64,000 nt of DNA from positions 22,271,249-22,335,248 of the forward strand of contig NC_049980.1 in the NCBI RefSeq assembly GCF_000003815.2. The letters run 5' to 3'. A program made the translations under genes and the position numbers. The notes beneath the pieces were generated by a model. The model was given only the letters and a program-made list of their open reading frames with translations, had not been told where the DNA came from and did no database searches. The stretch is from Branchiostoma floridae. Its lineage: Eukaryota; Chordata; Leptocardii; Amphioxiformes; Branchiostomatidae. Positions 12,625-23,030 of this stretch are shown here, in pieces (within the stretch, counting starts at the first letter, position 1; each line of letters begins with the position of its first letter).

Positions 12625-13070
12625 GACTGATCTTGCAGATTCTGGAGAAGCTACACCTGTGAGGAAATGTGGAGAGAAACGAAATGACTGACTCAGTCCC
12701 TTCGTGTAGCGGAAAATTCAAAATGGAGGATTGACCAACTGCGCATGCGTAGAGCATACCATAATGTTTTAGGGTTGTCGATTTCTCTATCAAAACATTT
12801 ACATAAATTTTTGGATATAATGATCCCAGTCTGGGCTCAGATATAAGAAAAAAATATGTCTAGTTATAAAAGATATCGTAAAGTGCAGTAGATAAGGGAG
12901 GTTAATGACAAAATTTTTATTTTAAGATGCGTTGATACAACGATTTCCCCCAATAGTTTTGATCATTGGTTTTATCTAGCTTCAAAAGGTGAAAGGGCCA
13001 AAGGTTAACGTCCTCCAATGACTGACCCAGGTGATGTTTGTTCCGACATCTGGGAAGAAATACCGCGAAA
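12625..13070. promoter_or_regulatory. Presumed bidirectional promoter of TBCA and the acetyltransferase gene
   Basis: The two start codons are only 446 bp apart and diverge. The palindromic TGCGCATGCGT at 12,740-12,750 matches the NRF-1 consensus, a common element of housekeeping bidirectional promoters. No TATA box is obvious. Transcription starts are not determined. Confidence 0.6.
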
Positions 13071-13754
13071 ATGGGTGTAAAAATTCGGACCTTTCGGCCT
13101 TCCGATGCCAAAACGGTCCGTAAAGTCTTGATAGACGGACTCTTCTCCAACATAGATCCCGCTTTTTTCGTGGGCGTGAGGCGCCCCTCTGTGATCGTCT
13201 CCGTGCTGGTTTTGACGGCTCTGATGTATTATTGGACATTGTCTCTCTTGTACACCATCGCGTTTTTCGTGGCTCTGTTGTGCCTGTACTATCTAACTCT
13301 CCTGGTAGCCGCGCACCTGTTGACCATGGGGCCGCTGTTTGACGACATCGAAAACGTACAGGGCAACTACATGAAGCCCAGACGGAATTTCTGGGTGGCG
13401 GAGGCGGATGATGGACAGGTGGTTGGCACGATCGCCATCACCCTCATGAATCTCGACAAGCCAGCCAATGAGTGCGCCGATGACGTTGCCTGGTTACGGA
13501 GGATGGCGGTGAGCGAGAAGTACCGGCGGCAGGGTATCGCCAAGCGCCTGGTGGAGACCGCCATCGAGTTCTGCAAGAGGAACAAGTACCGCAGGATAGA
13601 GCTGATCACCACTGAGGTTCAGCTTCCCGCCAAGGCGCTGTACGAGAGGATGGGGTTCCGATGCGTCAACACGTGGGCGAGAAGAGAGTACGGCTTCGTG
13701 CTGTGGACATTCACGCTCATCTATGACATACAACAGGACACCATCTACTACTGA
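13071..13754 (+). CDS. NAT8-type membrane-bound GNAT N-acetyltransferase
   Basis: A single uninterrupted reading frame of 227 residues. An upstream in-frame ATG exists at 13,038, but the ATG at 13,071 gives the usual NAT8-family start followed by a short 'IRTFRPSDAKTVRKVL' segment, so I prefer it. Residues about 41-86 form a long hydrophobic stretch with a Tyr/Trp turn, the membrane hairpin typical of NAT8/NAT8L. The GNAT domain occupies about residues 105-215: the acetyl-CoA binding motif YRRQGIAKRL at 151-160 and motif B KALYERMGF at 188-196 are intact. Relatives acetylate cysteine conjugates, lysines of ER cargo, or aspartate; the substrate cannot be read here. The coding part is GC-rich and intronless, unlike its neighbours, which may reflect retroposition or simply the family habit. 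A polyadenylation signal lies at 14,607. Confidence 0.9.
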   Translation: MGVKIRTFRPSDAKTVRKVLIDGLFSNIDPAFFVGVRRPSVIVSVLVLTALMYYWTLSLLYTIAFFVALLCLYYLTLLVAAHLLTMGPLFDDIENVQGNYMKPRRNFWVAEADDGQVVGTIAITLMNLDKPANECADDVAWLRRMAVSEKYRRQGIAKRLVETAIEFCKRNKYRRIELITTEVQLPAKALYERMGFRCVNTWARREYGFVLWTFTLIYDIQQDTIYY

Positions 13755-14640
13755 ATAGTAGTGGCTGGCCTCAGCTGTAGTGGGCGGTACGAAAAAGTGA
13801 ACTTGAAGGGTCCAGCTAGCTTGGGTGCTCTCTCCCAAAGACTCTGACTTTCCACAAGAGGCTGCGACCGCTGAGCGATGGCTGAGCGACCAAAGCTTGA
13901 GATTTGACAGATTACTAGTACTTAACAAATTTCACAGATTAATATTTTTTGTGTATTGTTGATATCTTTTGAATTATACTTTTACGCCTTGTATCATAAT
14001 AATTCATATTCCTATTACCGGCAGTATTACACAGACTAAGATTTTAGAAATCTATTTTCATTTTGTTTTGTTTTATTGTTTTGTTTTCGTTGTTTTGGTG
14101 GTGTCTTGTTCCCAAAGTGCAATAGCATCGGAAAACATTGTATGAAATACTAATGTTCTTGTTGCAGAAATCGTGCTTCACAAAACTACTTTGTAATGTC
14201 AGTTTTAGCTGGTTTCCGAGGGTGTGCAATTTATCGTTTCATGAAGAAGGTTGAATTGTAGCATCAGTGCAAAACTTTTAGCGGTCACTGACGGCACAAT
14301 ATGATTGGTTTATCGCACTTAATAGCGTTATGTATTGTCACTGTACGTGATATTTACATTTGTATAGAATATTTATTATTGAGACATCGTCAAGTGTTTC
14401 TTTAGTGTAAAGGATATCGGTTCAGTAAATTTGAGTTCGTTGATGTACATCATTGCACAAATGCTGCAAGAACTACTAGTATTCAACGTGGGTGCAAATG
14501 AAAGATATGTGAAGTGACAGTTTCCTGTAAAGTGTACGTTTTGTGATATCAATTAAATTAATGTGTGTGATGCTGGATCATTGTGAAATATATATTACTA
14601 GCCTGGAATAAAGTTTATGTTTTTTTGTGGGGTGCACACT
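13755..14640 (+). other. Probable 3' UTR of the acetyltransferase gene
   Basis: AT-rich, non-coding sequence from the stop codon to just past AATAAA at 14,607-14,612. An alternative shorter UTR is possible. The first part contains a segment (about 13,857-13,900) related to the MITE at 48.3 kb. Confidence 0.5.
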
Positions 14641-16280
14641 GAAAGTGTAATACTTGGATCATTGCATTTGCATAATTTTATTGTAGTCCTAGTGTCAAGG
14701 CTGGACTAGACTGTACTGTATTTGATGGTTTAACGTAATGCACATATTGTTGCAGGACGCAGGTTATAAAGTTTTAGTAGTTGTGCCAACCAGCTACTCA
14801 CACGTACACTAAAGTATGCAACATCAAGGCGATTGCAGAACTGTGACAGTGCCAACTGAGTCAGTGAGATCGTGCCCGAACTACATGTATGTTAGTGTTC
14901 GGTGGATGGTGAATTATACTATCTCTGATAGCAAATAAGTTCTCTTAAAGGTACGTATTGTAGAAACATGTTCTAAAAATTTCCTGATCTTTTTTTTTCA
15001 TTTAGAAATAACTTTCAGTGTTTTCGCGCCATGGCCCACATTCCCAGCCCGGCACACAATGCGAAAGCAAGCCGCAGAAGTAGTACTACCGAAAGATTCC
15101 AAGCTGGACAGTTTAGTTCAGTTCATCCTCGTAAGAGGTGCCGTTAATGATGTCCGACCATGCATCTCATGCGTCAACCACCAAGCTGGACAGAATAGCT
15201 TACAATACAAGCGGCGGTGGGAAGTGGGCGTATTGCGAGACGTTCTCACGACGCAACAAAGTCGCATTCGTTCGATGCACTTCGATGTAACTATCGCTGA
15301 CTTATGATGTAGAAAGATGGAAAAAATTACGACTTTGTTGTAATCGATTTGGATTGGTCAGATTCTTCAATACGTACCTTTAATGATTTCAAGATCAAGT
15401 TTGCTGGACAAGCTTCAATCGGTCTACGAATGTACCCACATCAGATGTTGATTTGAAGAATAAAGAATTAAATACTTACAAGAACATGATGGCTGTTGTT
15501 GGGTCATTGCCATGGTATTCTAATTGTAATCGGATTCCAAATAATTATAACTACAATAAAATCGATTGATACGTGTCTCCACAAGAAATTCGTATTTGCA
15601 ATCAACGAAAAAAACATCATCAAACACCCTTAATGCTCCACTGGGCAGACAAACTGAATGAGAAATGTAGCTAATTAACCCAATTAAGATATCTATGAAA
15701 GCTGATAAAAGTATCATTAACGTTCAGTCAATTAAGTACTGAAAACTCCGGGGGTCTCCAAACGGTCCATAAGACATTTGCGATCGCGATATCGAAGAGA
15801 AGATTAATTTTCACTAACTGGAGGGACCAGTAACTGAACTGTCCACCGCAACGCATGGTGAAAGCATGAAAAAAAAACATGAAAAACAATCAATTCAAAG
15901 CTCATTTTCTTGTATTTCAAACTTCAAGTCTTCCCCCCCCCCCCCCCACTTCAAAGCTCGATTTATCAGGTTTGTTGTGCAAAAAGTGGGAGGTGAACTC
16001 CAGCATTTTAGCACTGGATTTCAATATATAACGTTAAGCCTTGAGACTGAAACGACAACATAATATGATTTGATTTCACCCGCTGTCCCCGGTGGCGAAA
16101 GAACCGGGATGTGAACCATTATTAAAGTTCTGAAAAAAGAAATACATTCGTCCACTTCTCTGCATATGTCGACCTTCCTAACTGATAGACTAGTAATCAA
16201 TTTCTTTATTTGGAAAGTCCAGTACCGAACATTGCGAATGGAATAGCCCAAACGCAACAACACCACCACGGCGAGCGCTG
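14641..16280. other. Intergenic DNA before the JmjC gene
   Basis: No gene is supported. The frame at 15,059-15,307 (82 residues) has no recognisable domain. A poly(C) run lies at about 15,933-15,949, and the region becomes promoter-like near its right end. Confidence 0.5.
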
Positions 16281-16544
16281 ATTGGCTGTAAGTTGGCCTA
16301 TGACGTACCCGGAAGTGGCGACCCGAAAATCCAGTCAGACAACGAGTGCAGTGAGTTGTGTAAACCAGGTTGCAATTTGTGGCGTTACACAAGAACTGGT
16401 GCGGAAGTTGTCGTGCTTTGTGCTTCCCATACAGCTCCGAACTCTGTTAGAGTCTGTGTAGCCAAGTATTCTCCGTGTCAGTCTACCGGAGAGGCCAGGA
16501 GTTGTCTGCTTTTAGCTAGATACCCCCCCCCCCCCCCTTACACC
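16281..16544 (+). promoter_or_regulatory. Promoter and 5' UTR of the JmjC gene
   Basis: An inverted CCAAT box (ATTGG at 16,281), a CRE-like TGACGT (16,301-16,306) and an ETS core CCGGAAGTG (16,309-16,317) cluster within 40 bp, a typical TATA-less promoter. The presumed leader ends with a run of 15 C residues at 16,523-16,537, only 7 nt before the start codon. The start context CACCATGGC is a strong Kozak match. Confidence 0.6.
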
Positions 16545-19500
16545 ATGGCAAAAGTCTTGTTCGTTTTCCTGCTGTGTGCTCTAACAGGAATATCTAGCCA
16601 GGACGGACAAACTGCCTGTCATGGCGCGGACGGCAGTATCTACAATGCGGAGTGTAACACGCCTCCAGCCGAACTGACCAAGGAACAGATGTTTAAGAAC
16701 GGGCACATGAAGCGTTTCGGCGCCCATCGCCCCCCTGATCACATCGTGGAGGAACTGCCCTACATGATTGCACCTGAAGACTTCCACGCGCTGTACGTCT
16801 CCAAACACAAACCAGTCGTCATCAAGGTACGTTGATGGCTTCCATATACGTGACGTACTAGAGTGGGGGTGTTCGTGCTAGCTTGCAATGTCAAGAAGAA
16901 GAACCTGTAATTACCCAAGTTATAACACAGCTTGTTATCCAAATCTTTACCTATACTTTGTTATAGTCTAGTATTAAAGAGCTTTATAGAGGAGGCCAAG
17001 AAAATGAGAAACGTAGCCCACCGTGAACACATCTAGTCCGGTATCATAGAACAATAGTTTTGTGTCTCGGAAAAATGCTGGGACATAATTCGCATAATAA
17101 TAATATCTAAGAGCTATAAAGCCATAATGTACCATCTACATGTAGACCATAGAAATATACCTAAAAATGATCAACAGACATCAACCTATATAATGTTCTA
17201 TGGTACTGGACTAATTATTTACAAGGTGGGCAAAAACTCTATCAGGTGGACTGTTACAACATTTGATGGTTTGCGATAACTTTTCCTTATTAACTATAGT
17301 AACATTGCATCTAAAATCATACGGCAATGTGGGAGGTTTTCATGTTCCATTACAGAACAAGCTACAGGTTGCCACTTGCAAAACACAAAGTGGACTTCTA
17401 ACAGAGATTAGGTTGTATATGTACCTAGAGCTGAAATAACTGACTTAACCTTCTCCCCAGGGTGCAGCTAAGCACTGGCCTGCTTATACAAAGTGGACAG
17501 ATGAGTACCTCAAGAAGAACTGGGGGGATGTGACCTTCAACATGGAGACCAAGGATGACGACAAGGTCAATCTTCCTCCATCTAGAATGCTGAAAGACTT
17601 TTTGGAGGTAGGTGGCCTTTTGGAGACTTTCTTTGCTCATGCATGATATTCATGACTGCACTCTGCTAAAAAAATTACACATATAAGTAACTTCCTTCAC
17701 CATTCAGTGTCTATGGCTTTCTTTAGAACCAAAATCAAATCCTCCTGAAATTGAAGATTGAGATATATGTTACTGAACATTATGCTCAAGGAGATGGCCT
17801 TTTTCAGTTATATATAGAGATGGAGATGCACAAAGTTACCTCACATCCATTATTTATTGGACCTCCCACCTAAGCTAGGTGTCTTTTCCTTATGAGAGAA
17901 ATGCAATGAAAACGAGACAAAAAGAATCATATGTCAGACAGAACAAAATCAGTCAAGTATGAATGGTTTTATGTCAGTGCCAAACTCTCCTTCTCCAGGT
18001 GTATCGGGAGAAGGACCTGTACCTGGTGGATGAGGTTCACCCAGGGATGCGCGAGGACGTCATCCTGCCACTGTGCCTCCGCTGCGAGGAGATGTCGTCC
18101 AAGTTCTTTGTGTCCTACTACTGGCACAGCAGCGGGAACACCAGCTCGACCCTGCACATCGACACGGATGAGAACATGCTGTGTGTGATCAGGGGAAGCA
18201 AGAAGGCCATCCTGGTCTCACCTGTCTACTCTAATGATGTGTATGCTGATGATGCTGACCTTTTGGGTGAGAAATAGCTGCAAGAGGAGGGTCTAAATCA
18301 AACATAAACTTAGCGCAAGAAGTTTGGAAACTTAATTTTGATTGATCAGATCTCTGTGAATACTTTTTTCCAATGGATTGTATTACATATCATTGGAACC
18401 TTTTTTTAGTATTTAGAGTCCTTTCAAACAATATTCCATTTTTGATGATCATATGTTCATGCTAGTTATAGTAGGGTTACATTCCTCCTCTTGGTCACCA
18501 TATGGTGCTTTACCCGGTAAGTTGTATTTAGAAACAGTTACTAGTAATCTTTTTGGACTGGATTGCCCTTTCTAGCTTTAGTAATTTCTGGGCCAGGTCA
18601 ATATTTTTTCCAGTCCCAAATTTAGAGTCACAGACAGCTTTGACTTGTCATGTAAGCTCAATTATGACACTTTCCCTTAGAGATCTATAAAAGTCATGAT
18701 TAGTGAGAAAAAATGTGGTTGTAGTGTAGGTCAATATGTTTATTTCCCTCTGAGACCAGGGAAAGTCATGAATTGTTTTGAAAAGTGTTTGTGTGTTTGG
18801 GAGGATGAGGTATCGCGATACAAAATGTATCCAAATGGCCGATGACTGACCAGGGGCAAAACTAGAATGAAGTAGCCCAACACCCAATCAAAAGGTGACA
18901 CCATTTGATATAGGCCAGGAGTCACCACTTAATACATATGATTAAGATGGTGAGTTGCTCCAAAGGTGGTCAAACCAGTTTTCATGAATACAAATGCAGC
19001 TTAATGCTTTGGCTGCAATAGCAGTAGTTGCAGTGGTCTTAGAAAAAGAACAGATACTGGAGACTAGTCTTATTAGAATAAAGTCGAATTACCTAACACT
19101 TAGTTTAGCGTGTAATTGATGTATGGCTTAAAGCATATACCTGTCTTTATTCTGTCTCTTTGTGGCCTATCTGTAACATTGTTTCTACGCTCTAGCATCA
19201 AATTTTCTCGTAATGTGAGGCAAATGATCAATTCTTGCTTTGCTGAATATTCTCAATATTAAGACAGCCTTTGATGTGTTGTCTCAGGTGTTTCACCTGT
19301 GCCAGCGGACAAGGTGGATCTGGAGAAGTTTCCACGTGTGATGAACGTGCGCTACCACCTGGCTAACATGGAGGAGGGGGACATGCTGTATCTGCCACAG
19401 ATGTGGTGGCACCAGGTGAGTGCTGGTGTTTCATGTGTGAATAGGTGTTACAGGTGTTATCACCTGGCTAACATGGAGGAGGGGGACATGCTGTATCTGC

Positions 19501-22372
19501 CACAGATGTGGTGGCACCAGGTGAGTGCTGGTGTTTCATGTGTAAATAGGTGTTACAGGTGTTATCACCTGGCTAACATGGAGGAGGGGGACATGCTGTA
19601 TCTGCCACAGATGTGGTGGCACCAGGTGAGTGCTGGTGTTTCCTGTAGGGACAGGTATTACAGGTGTTATCATCTGGCTAAGGCCACACCAATTTTATTT
19701 GTTGTTTCTCGGATTTCCCGACCTATTTTTTCCGATTTGAAAAAAAAACAAACTTTTGAAATTGATGGCCACACCTCGTGTTGACAAAATTTCACTGCCT
19801 CTCCCTCCTCAAATTAACTATTGGCCTCAAATTCCAGTAGCTGTATGTGCCTATTTTGGACGGTACATTTGTCATTTTTCTTTAAACTCTGGACTTTGCT
19901 ACCAGGGACCCTCTAAATGTTGAAAGTTTAAGTTTTCCTGTCCGGTATCTCCTACCCCCGCCTTTAAAAAAAAATTTTTTTCCGACCGACCGACCCAAAA
20001 AAAATCATAGAAACAAGAAATAAAATTGGTGTGGCCTAAACATTTAGGAAGTGGACATGCTGTACCTGCTGGAAATGTGGTTGCACCAGGTGGGTACATG
20101 TGTTATGTGGGTGGTTGCACCTGACTAATGGGTGTTTAGGTCTTATGGTAGCATATCACAGTATTTATCCACAAGCCCTGAGGTCAATAGTAGTTTGGGC
20201 ACAAAGTAGTGTGTCACAGTACCTGAAGGAACTATAGAAATTCTTGTGTGCGTCAGCGAGTCAAAAACTGTGATGAATGGTAGAGGAATATGTTGTGTTT
20301 TGACTTGGGTTACGATGTTTGTATGGTTGAGTTGAATTTTGCTCATGAATCATGTTCTTGCCAATTTTCGGGCATCGGCTGCAGTATGATGACCTGTGCT
20401 GGATGTCAAATAACAGTGGCTTTTCTAGAACAAGCGGACAAACTTAAGCTCATTTTTGCATAGTTTGTAGATTGTATCCTGGACTTAAACATATTCAATC
20501 CTTAACCTTTGCACCCTTTTATGAATTTTGAGGCATTAAACTTCTTCATTTTGAGGTCCTTAACCGTGTAAAGCCCCATAGGTGAAAAACTGTGTTCTAC
20601 CTTATCACCTGAGTAACAGGATGGAAGAGAACATGCTATATCTGATATTCATTTGTAGTATTTTTTTGTATCAAGTATATTCATATGTATGTAAGCATGT
20701 ACATAGATTATGTAATTTGTACCGGCATGTACTAGAATATGTATTTTGTTACATTTTTATGGGTAAACAATAAGTTGACATCGACATATATTTTCAAAAG
20801 AGACAAACAGAAGACATCCATTCTGTGCATGTTTGCAGGTTGACTCCGGCGGTGGTCGTCAGCAGGCTGTTGCCCTGTGGTGGAAGTCCAAACCATGGTG
20901 GAAGGAACACGGCAAGCATGCACCACCTGTGGAGGCTGAGCTTGTGTTTGAGGGTAGGAATACCTCTGTCAATATTATCATTTTGGTCTGTGGCATTGTA
21001 TGGTTTGTTATAGAGGAGATTATTTTAACACTTACTGTGCACAAATACATGAAAACAAAACTTTGAAGATTCTTCCCATAAAAATTCTCACAACAAGGAA
21101 CACCTTGTAAATTTTTTGAATTGAAAATATTTCTCAAGAACATTTTTACTCTCAATAATTTCTAGACATTGTTTTTCAAATTTAGCAAGATAATTTTTCT
21201 TGTCATCTTAGAATTTCAATCTTTCCTCAAAGAGAGTGATCTTACTTCAAGAAGAATGTTGTAAGAAAAACATAACTTAAGAAAAAAATTATTATCTTGT
21301 GGATGAAATATTTTTCTTAAACACAGAAAGTTTTCATCTTTTAAGAATTTTATCTGTGTTTTAGAAGAAACAAGACTAGTAAGAAAAGACATTTCTTGGT
21401 AGTGTGCTGGTAAATACATGAAGAATCAAACATGAAACTGAACATGTTGATTTATTCATATATTTGTATGCATGTTAATTGATTTTTATCCCCATGTTGG
21501 TTTGCATGTATAATTGGACCTTACAAAAGTCACCGTAAGGTTACAGTATTCTAGTGTCTTTTTAACTAAATTGCCTCACTTCACACTGTCCCACAGGTAG
21601 TACGAGTGAGCGAAAGTACTCCTTTGGCAATGCCCTGGCCCAGTACGAGACCTGGGTGAACGAAGTTGCTCCGCTGGCCCCACGTTTGAAGTGTGAGAGC
21701 CAGCAGGCCAGGATGAGCGACTTCCGCTTTGAGACGGACAAGGATGACTGGGGGGACAACCCCGAGGAAGACTGGGATGGACAGAACCATGGGTCAGAGG
21801 AGGATGAGGTCAGGCACCTGGGTCTGTTTCCCAGGAAACATTCTTATCATGGAACAACTCAATTCTTAGTCTTTATACAGTAGTCTTACAGCACTGATTT
21901 TTGTGACCTGTTGTGGTCTATCTGGTCAAGAAACCTGGTTGTGTTTCAAAGAATAACTCAATTCTTGTCTTCTGTAATGAGAGTATGATGAGATTAGATA
22001 TTACATGATATATATACATGTATGCACTGACATGACAGGTGCCCATTGTTGCATACTGGCTTCTTTTGTCTGATCAGTTCAGGTTGATAAACTGACGAAG
22101 GAAAGATGAATAAACAATTTTTGTTCTGCTTTCCACAGTCGGCACGTATGGACTCACTGTGCGACTTTGACAGGACGAACCCCCTAAACCCCTGCCCGTT
22201 CTGTGCGGATGATGATGCTGTTCCCCAATGTATCCGCTACATCCTGGACTACTGCCAGGTGTACCAGGACAGGGGCTGTGTGGTGCAGCTGCCGCAGCTC
22301 CTCAACAAGCAGACCAAGGAGGACTTCGAAATTATAGCTGCGATGGAGTCTCCTTTTCATTCCCAACTGTAG
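16545..22372 (+). CDS. Secretory-pathway JmjC/cupin-8 Fe(II)/2-oxoglutarate oxygenase
   Basis: Seven exons join in frame to 461 residues: 16,545-16,826; 17,461-17,607; 17,999-18,266; 19,288-19,415; 20,839-20,953; 21,597-21,808; 22,139-22,372. All introns are GT/AG. Residues 1-19 (AKVLFVFLLCALTG) are a signal peptide, so the protein is probably ER-lumenal or secreted. The JmjC fold runs from about residue 80 to 310. The metal ligands are visible: HxD at His196/Asp198 in LHIDTDEN and the distal His274 in LPQMWWHQV; a NTS glycosylation sequon sits near 190. An acidic stretch (about 355-384) precedes a C-terminal module with six cysteines including CPFC (403-406). No KDEL-type tail is seen. Relatives hydroxylate or demethylate proteins; the substrate is unknown. 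I cannot name a one-to-one vertebrate orthologue; JMJD8 is an ER-lumenal analogue only. The upstream extension of the frame to 16,293 covers promoter motifs and is not taken as coding. Exon 4 has a tandem duplication. Confidence 0.9.
19356..19682 (+). repeat. Tandem 105 bp duplication of the exon 4 end and splice donor
   Basis: Units begin at 19,356, 19,461 and 19,566 and are nearly identical; a fourth starts at 19,671 and is cut after about 10 bp by a MITE. Each full unit holds the last 60 bp of exon 4 (through MWWHQ), an intact donor CAG/GTGAGT and about 45 bp of intron. No unit brings an acceptor. Because 105 is a multiple of three and no stop occurs, the frame stays open through all copies. 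The first unit must be the true exon end because it continues the upstream exon. Confidence 0.93.
19682..20036. mobile_element. MITE copy 1 (355 bp) inside duplicated exon unit 4
   Basis: Both ends are inverted copies starting GGCCACACCAATTTTATTT (right end reads AAATTGGTGTGGCC on the plus strand). The 3 bp TAA flanks both sides (19,679-19,681 and 20,037-20,039), a likely target-site duplication of PIF/Harbinger type. The flanks are the two halves of a decayed 105 bp unit (left CATCTGGCTA, right GTGGACATGCTG and on), so the insertion came after the duplication. A second copy lies at 30,693. Confidence 0.85.
20040..20660 (+). repeat. Decayed further copies of the 105 bp exon unit
   Basis: After the MITE, GTGGACATGCTGTACCTG and TGTGGTTGCACCAGGTGGG (to about 20,096) complete unit 4 with substitutions. 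A further start, CACCTGACTAATGG, is at about 20,117. A more diverged piece at about 20,607-20,650 (CACCTGAGTAACAGGATGGA, AACATGCTATATCTGAT) looks like another copy. The array was therefore longer than the three clean units. Confidence 0.7.
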
Positions 22373-23030
22373 TCTCTATGTGTCAGGACATTTCTGATTT
22401 CATACTGTGTCATTAATAATACTCTGTTTTCCTCACAGTACTGAGAAATTACTGAATATTTTGTATTCTATCAGCCACATTTACATTTGCCAAGAAGGCT
22501 ATGTTTTTGGCAGCACTCATGTGTCTGGCAACACAACAACTCAAGAATGCCCAGATGGATTGTCTTCAATTTTGGTATGTGGGTAGGTATTGAAGCTTTT
22601 CCTATGTTCATGTTTTTCTAACTTTCATATAAAGTTGTGCTTAAGGAGCTGTGACTGTTAGCGATGTACATATTATGGCATTAAGGAAATGGGTGTAAAA
22701 GTATTTGAGAATTTGGTCAGAGGAAAGCCCCTGACAGCATTCTTTACAATTTAAGGGCAAAAATAGTTTCATCAAGGTTTTGAAAATCATCTTATAAGAT
22801 ACATCATGATTTCAAGTCAGCTTACTGTATGACATGTCAATGAAGTACGGAATGCTAATGCATGTTCAAAGCTGCAATAGGTTTTCAAGGTCTTTGCAAT
22901 TATGTTTCTTGAAGTAACTTTGGCTTTAAGATATATATATTCGCTTATATATATATATTATACAGTGGTTATATATATTATAGAGTGGTTAAGCAGTCTT
23001 TCTGTGAAATAAAATTGTGATGTCTGGGGA
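22373..23030 (+). other. Probable 3' UTR of the JmjC gene
   Basis: AT-rich non-coding sequence ending near an AATAAA at 23,008-23,013. It contains a TA-rich microsatellite and a duplicated 20 bp unit (TTATATATATTATA plus CAGTGG or GAGTGG) at about 22,930-22,990. Confidence 0.5.

Noticed and set aside
16293-16544. In-frame N-terminal extension of the JmjC protein (84 residues)
   Set aside because: It crosses an inverted CCAAT, CRE-like and ETS promoter cluster and a poly(C) run, while the ATG at 16,545 has a strong Kozak context and is followed directly by a signal peptide.
19416-19784. Read-through open frame across the repeated exon units as one long exon
   Set aside because: Homology-based exon structure continues at 20,839 from the donor at 19,416, and the frame persists only because the unit is 105 bp. 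Kept as a possible alternative-splicing effect, not as the main product.
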